Assembly (NCBI GenBank): GCA_003138975.1
Contig: PLHQ01000172.1
Span: forward strand, 1-45,514
Source of the DNA: Acidobacteriaceae bacterium
GTDB lineage: Bacteria > Acidobacteriota > Terriglobia > Terriglobales > Acidobacteriaceae
Length of the DNA stretch: 45,514 nucleotides
Direction: 5' to 3'
Shown: positions 42,465-45,514 of the stretch, in pieces
Layout of the letters: the number at the start of each line of letters is the position of its first letter
How positions within the stretch are numbered: position 1 is the first letter of the stretch
The notes under the pieces: model-generated
The model's database searches: none
What the model was told of the DNA's origin: nothing
What the model saw: the letters and a program-made list of their open reading frames with translations, nothing else
Program-made: the position numbers and the translations under genes

Positions 42465-43433
42465 ATGAATCTGTTTTTGCTCATGGCACGTCACGGATAC
42501 GCCTTGACCTTCGGGCTGTTGCTGGCCGAAGCGATGGGGCTTCCCTTCCCGGCTGCGATCGCTCTGGTAGCCGCGGGAGCCGCAGTAGGGGCGCACGCCC
42601 TGTGGGGTCCGTACGTTGTGACGGCGGCCATCGCCGCTTTGCTGCTTGGGGACACGGCGCAGTTCTGGCTCGGCAGATACATGGGCTGGGCACTGCTGGG
42701 ATTTCTATGCCGCGTGTCGATCAATCCGGAGACCTGCATTCTGCGATCTGCCGAGTCGTTCTACAAACGCGGCAAAATTACCCTGGTGATTGCGAAGTTT
42801 ATCCCTGGTGTCAATACCATGGCGGCACCGCTGGCCGGCAGCATGAAGATGCGCTTCTGGCAGTTCTTGCGCCTGGACCTCGCCGGGGCCTCGCTTTACT
42901 CTCTAACCTACATGCTGTTGGGATATGTATCTCGCGACTTTCTGGCCGCGATTTTGCGCGGCTTTCATGCTGCCGGTCGCGCGATGGAAGTAGTGATTGT
43001 CGCCGCGCTGCTGGCATATGCAATTTACCGCGTCGTGCAATACCGTAAGAACAAGCCTTATGCTGTGGTGCCGCGGGTGCAGGTTGAAGAATTGGCCAGG
43101 CGGCTGGCATCAGAAGACGCGAGCCGGGTGCAGATTGTCGATGTCCGCAGTCACGGCTACTACGACTCGGGGGCGTCGCGAATCAAGAACTCTATCCGCA
43201 TCGAGCCCAACAATCTTGAGGAGGAGATCAAGAACCTTCCCAAGGACAAGGACATCTACCTTTACTGCACTTGAGCGCGCGAAGCGACCAGCGCCCGGGT
43301 GGCGCACCTGCTGCGGGAAAAAGGATTCAACACGTTCGTGATCGTTGGCGGATTGACGGCGTGGCGCAAGGCCGGGGAGCCAATGGAGTCGGTTCCAGAG
43401 AACGATCTGGTGAAGCTACCCACGTTTAGTTAG
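42465..43433 (+). CDS. DedA family membrane protein fused to rhodanese domain, with in-frame UGA (candidate selenoprotein)
   Basis: Codons 1-269 give a DedA/SNARE-associated transmembrane protein: helices across about 10-190, GDTAQFWLGRYMG, and KFIPGVNTMAAPLAGSMKM. A rhodanese domain follows from about 205 (QIVDVRSHGYYDSGASRIKNSIRI). At codon 270 (43272-43274) the frame meets TGA directly after DIYLYCT. The same frame then continues with AREATSARVAHLLREKGFNT and FVIVGGLTAWRKAGEPMES to a TAG at 43431, exactly the rest of a rhodanese. Relatives as I recall them read YCxC there, so UGA replaces the second Cys. Either Sec is inserted (322 residues, Sec270), or the gene is a fresh nonsense mutant, or the base is miscalled. 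No ribosome site is evident. Confidence 0.75.
43291..43305 (+). promoter_or_regulatory. candidate bacterial SECIS hairpin
   Basis: GCGCC-CGGGT-GGCGC is a 5-bp GC stem with a 5-nt loop whose second base is G, and an outer CAG/CTG pairing is possible. The loop begins 21 nt after the UGA at 43272-43274. Known bacterial SECIS elements have a small apical loop with a G in its first two bases, roughly 16-37 nt after the UGA. In a GC-rich gene such hairpins also arise by chance. Confidence 0.4.
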
Positions 43434-43477
43434 TCGGTATTCGCCGGCGTGAAGCTACTGACCAAGACATAATTGCG

Positions 43478-43927
43478 TCACACGCCAAATTGGCGCAGGT
43501 GATGATCGAGGTGTTTGTACATCCCGGTAGCCCACTCCTGCGGTGTCAGCGAGCCAAAGAAGGAATGCGGATGCTTGGTGCATTGCGCTTCCCCGCCCTG
43601 GTGAAATTGCCGGACGCGAACTTTGAGTTGTTCCTGTTCCCGAGCGAAATCTCTTTTATCGGCGATCACAAATTTCTTGTCGGTGGGAGCGTTGTTGGAA
43701 AATGGCTTGTCGTTGGTGAAGCTGGGCCGGACGAAGGGGCCGAGTATCCTGCCAATGAGCAGCCGGGGCAAAACGACGCGCCCGGAAGCCACGTCGAGGG
43801 TCGCGGAGCAATGCGCCATCATCTGCGCAACATCCATTTTCCCCCATTGACGCTGCGTCGTCGGTTGCAGCTTGTCGATGCGAGAGATGACATCGTTCAC
43901 CGCGTCTGGTTGGAATAGATTCTTCAT
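43478..43927 (-). CDS. DUF1569 (DinB-like fold) protein
   Basis: 149 residues from ATG 43927 with GGGAG at 7 nt; a longer frame upstream adds 13 residues. The DinB-like four-helix pattern shows QWGKMDVAQMMAHCSATLD (first metal His), and SLTPQEWATGMYKHLDHHLRQFG with the C-terminal His pair, matching DUF1569. These proteins often bind a metal and use small thiols, but a substrate is unknown. It converges with the DedA-rhodanese gene and is divergent from the CYTH gene. Confidence 0.8.
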   Translation of the reverse strand: MKNLFQPDAVNDVISRIDKLQPTTQRQWGKMDVAQMMAHCSATLDVASGRVVLPRLLIGRILGPFVRPSFTNDKPFSNNAPTDKKFVIADKRDFAREQEQLKVRVRQFHQGGEAQCTKHPHSFFGSLTPQEWATGMYKHLDHHLRQFGV

Positions 43928-44031
43928 GCCGATCTCCCAAGCCTGAGACGTCTGCCCGACGGTCAAGATGATAGCATCAGATTCGGTTACCCGCCGCTCG
44001 CTGCTCGCGGGTCAGAGCAGACCTAGTTCCA

Positions 44032-44601
44032 ATGGCGTCCAACAAAGAAATCGAGATCAAGTTTCGCGTCGCGGACCTGCGGTCCCTCGGACGCAAGTTG
44101 CGGGCTGCGCGATTTCGCCTCGTAACGAAACGAACGCACGAGATGAACACGCTCTACGACCTTCCCGGCGAAGTGCTAAGACGACGCAAGGAGTTGTTGC
44201 GGATCCGGCAGTATGGGTCAGAGTGGACGCTGACACATAAATCCAAGGGGAACATTGGACGGCACAATGCCCGCACCGAAGTGGAGACTAACGTAACCGA
44301 TGGCAAGAAGATGGATCTCATTCTTCGCGGGCTGGGATACTCACCATCGTTCCGCTACGAAAAGTTTCGTGCCGAGTGGACGGATGGAAAAGGACAGGTC
44401 GTCGTGGACGAGACGCCTATTGGCAACTTCTGCGAGATCGAGGGCGCGCCGCGCTGGATCGATGCAACGGCAAAGAAGCTGGCTGTGAGCGAAGCAGAGT
44501 ACATCACAAAGAATTATGCGAGTCTATTTGCACAGTGGAAAGAAGAGACAAACAGCCGCGCGGAGGAGATGACGTTCAACGCGGTGCATCGGCCGAACTG
44601 A
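44032..44601 (+). CDS. CYTH-domain protein (class IV adenylate cyclase/triphosphatase-like)
   Basis: 189 residues. The N-terminal EIEIKF carries the ExExK signature (Glu6, Glu8, Lys10), followed by LLRIRQYG, WTLTHKSKG, RTEVETNV, YEKFRAEW and VVVDETPIGNFCEIEG, the alternating charged strands of the triphosphate tunnel. CyaB-type enzymes make cyclic AMP from ATP; other CYTH proteins hydrolyse inorganic or thiamine triphosphate. Sequence alone does not separate these roles. The message is probably monocistronic. It converges with secA, with a hairpin between. Confidence 0.88.
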   Translation: MASNKEIEIKFRVADLRSLGRKLRAARFRLVTKRTHEMNTLYDLPGEVLRRRKELLRIRQYGSEWTLTHKSKGNIGRHNARTEVETNVTDGKKMDLILRGLGYSPSFRYEKFRAEWTDGKGQVVVDETPIGNFCEIEGAPRWIDATAKKLAVSEAEYITKNYASLFAQWKEETNSRAEEMTFNAVHRPN

Positions 44602-44640
44602 CCGAGTCGGTGTTCGAGATAGCCACGGCTTCGCTTCGCC

Positions 44641-44661
44641 GGACAGCAGAGGCGGCTGTCC
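44641..44661. terminator. hairpin between convergent CYTH and secA genes
   Basis: GGACAGC-AGAGGCG-GCTGTCC, a perfect 7-bp stem with a 7-nt loop, sits 40 nt past the CYTH stop and 20 nt past the secA stop. No U-tract on either strand. A diverged relative (GACAGACGATGCGGTTGTCC) lies at 38359-38378 after metG, so it may be an interspersed element rather than a plain terminator. Confidence 0.4.
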
Positions 44662-44680
44662 CTACACGATTCGCGGTCGA

Positions 44681-45514
44681 TTACGCCCCGTGGCACTTCT
44701 TAAATTTCTTGCCAGAACCGCACGGACAGGGATCGTTGCGGCCCACCTTTTCTTGACCGCGAACCACTTGTTGCACCGGCTGCACGTCTCCAGCCCCAGC
44801 CATGCGCGCCTGTTCCAGTTCGCGACGCTTGCGGCGCATAAAAGCCTCTTCCAGATCGTCAGCGGAAGTCGCGACCAGTCGTGGCGGATGATGTCCGTTG
44901 CCCCCACCGCCCTGCCGGGCCGGCACTCCGGACTCCGGAGCGTGGCCTGCGGGTTCGCCTCCCTGCGCACCACCCGTGCCGGCGTCCGGCGGCCGCTCAA
45001 TAATCTGCATGAGGTAGAGATAGCGCGCCGTGTCTTCCTGAAAGCGCTGCAGCATGTCCTCAAACATCTCAAACGATTCTTTCTTGTACTCGACCAGCGG
45101 ATCGTGCTGGCCATAGCCGCGTAGGCCGATACCCTCCTTCAGATGGTCCATGCTGAGAAGGTGATCTTTCCACTGCGAGTCGAGCACGCTGAGCATGATC
45201 ATGCGCTCGTGATGACGCATGGCCTCCGGGCCAATCAGCTTCTCTTTAGCGTCGTAACGCTCTTTTAGCTTCCCGAAAATGGCGTCGCCGAGTTCCTGCC
45301 GGTTCAGTGCCTCGGGCTTCACGCCTTCGGCGATAAAGTCCACCCCGAAGCGAGTGAAGACCGCATCTTTCAGCCCTTTGATGTTCCAATCGTCGGCGTG
45401 CGCCTTGGGTGGACAATACTCATCCATCAACTCGCCTAGAATGGCAGAAACGTAGTCTTCCAGGATCAGATCTTTCTGATCCATGCCCTCAAGTAAGCGG
45501 CGCCGCAGACCATA
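44681..45514 (-). CDS. secA: preprotein translocase ATPase SecA, C-terminal part (runs off the window)
   Basis: The last 277 codons of SecA; the frame stays open to the window edge. The helical scaffold reads [22 protein letters not shown] at the edge, then [41 protein letters not shown] and [20 protein letters not shown] Gly/Pro-rich linker (about residues 185-225 of this part) leads to the SEC-C zinc motif [17 protein letters not shown], which binds SecB or lipids. SecA drives Sec export. Gene end on the minus strand is certain; the start lies outside. Confidence 0.97.
   Translation of the reverse strand, partial: YGLRRRLLEGMDQKDLILEDYVSAILGELMDEYCPPKAHADDWNIKGLKDAVFTRFGVDFIAEGVKPEALNRQELGDAIFGKLKERYDAKEKLIGPEAMRHHERMIMLSVLDSQWKDHLLSMDHLKEGIGLRGYGQHDPLVEYKKESFEMFEDMLQRFQEDTARYLYLMQIIERPPDAGTGGAQGGEPAGHAPESGVPARQGGGGNGHHPPRLVATSADDLEEAFMRRKRRELEQARMAGAGDVQPVQQVVRGQEKVGRNDPCPCGSGKKFKKCHGA

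Noticed and set aside
42465-43274. Treating the DedA gene as a normal 269-residue protein ending at TGA
   Set aside because: The stop would cut the rhodanese domain inside its active-site loop while the remaining third of the domain follows in the same frame without damage.
1-45514. CRISPR arrays, insertion sequences or prophage genes
   Set aside because: No regular spacer array, transposase, integrase or phage structural gene was recognised on either strand.

Overview
The window reads like a chromosomal segment of an Acidobacteriota bacterium (Terriglobia / Koribacter-like). This is inferred from the overall flavour of the proteins: a secretin with a cohesin-like tail, DUF2277, DUF5818-like and DUF6130-like small proteins, an M1 peptidase family with a GGMEYP site, and many Tat-exported and signal-peptide proteins. 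No 16S gene or other decisive marker is present, so the taxonomy is an inference. One complete tRNA (Phe, GAA, with encoded CCA), about 36 protein genes and one clear pseudogene are supported.

Layout. (1) 1-9.6 kb is an accessory catabolic region. A chloroperoxidase-like alpha/beta hydrolase reads rightward. Two leftward transcription units follow. The first runs 8870->5971: an EHN-type epoxide hydrolase, an enoyl-CoA hydratase and an isochorismatase-type cysteine hydrolase. The second runs 5644->1451: a Tat-exported epoxide-hydrolase-like protein, an unknown Tat protein, a DUF6130-like secreted protein, a cytochrome P460 and a zinc alcohol dehydrogenase. Both units are preceded by the same duplicated promoter/operator block (5702-5776 and 8928-9004), so they probably form one regulon. 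A decayed Ser/Thr kinase lies upstream of the first unit, and tRNA-Phe closes the region. (2) 10-28 kb is rich in peptide and amino-acid breakdown: two secreted M1 peptidases, an M17 leucyl aminopeptidase, HutU and HutI, and a tryptophanase. Interleaved are two pseudopilins with a TPR-secretin-cohesin protein, SmpB, a Smr-like protein and a flavin reductase. (3) 28-35 kb holds small hypotheticals, a patatin-POTRA-barrel outer-membrane phospholipase, a membrane-anchored hydrolase and ArgS. (4) 35-41 kb is housekeeping: LarC, MetG, TatD, YajQ, a polyprenyl diphosphate synthase and RidA. (5) 41.4-45.5 kb holds a DUF5818-like secreted protein, a long structured leader ending in a strong terminator, a DedA-rhodanese fusion with an in-frame UGA, a DUF1569 protein, a CYTH protein and the C-terminal part of SecA.

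The most exciting locus is 42.0-43.4 kb. A roughly 300-nt intergenic stretch with at least nine good hairpins, the last a 12-bp terminator stem, directly precedes a DedA-rhodanese gene. Its reading frame is interrupted only by UGA at codon 270, two residues after the rhodanese Cys, where relatives (from memory) carry a second Cys. A short GC hairpin with a G in the loop sits at bacterial-SECIS distance. This is either an undescribed selenoprotein or a very recent nonsense mutation or sequencing error. No Sec machinery lies in the window, so the matter cannot be settled here.
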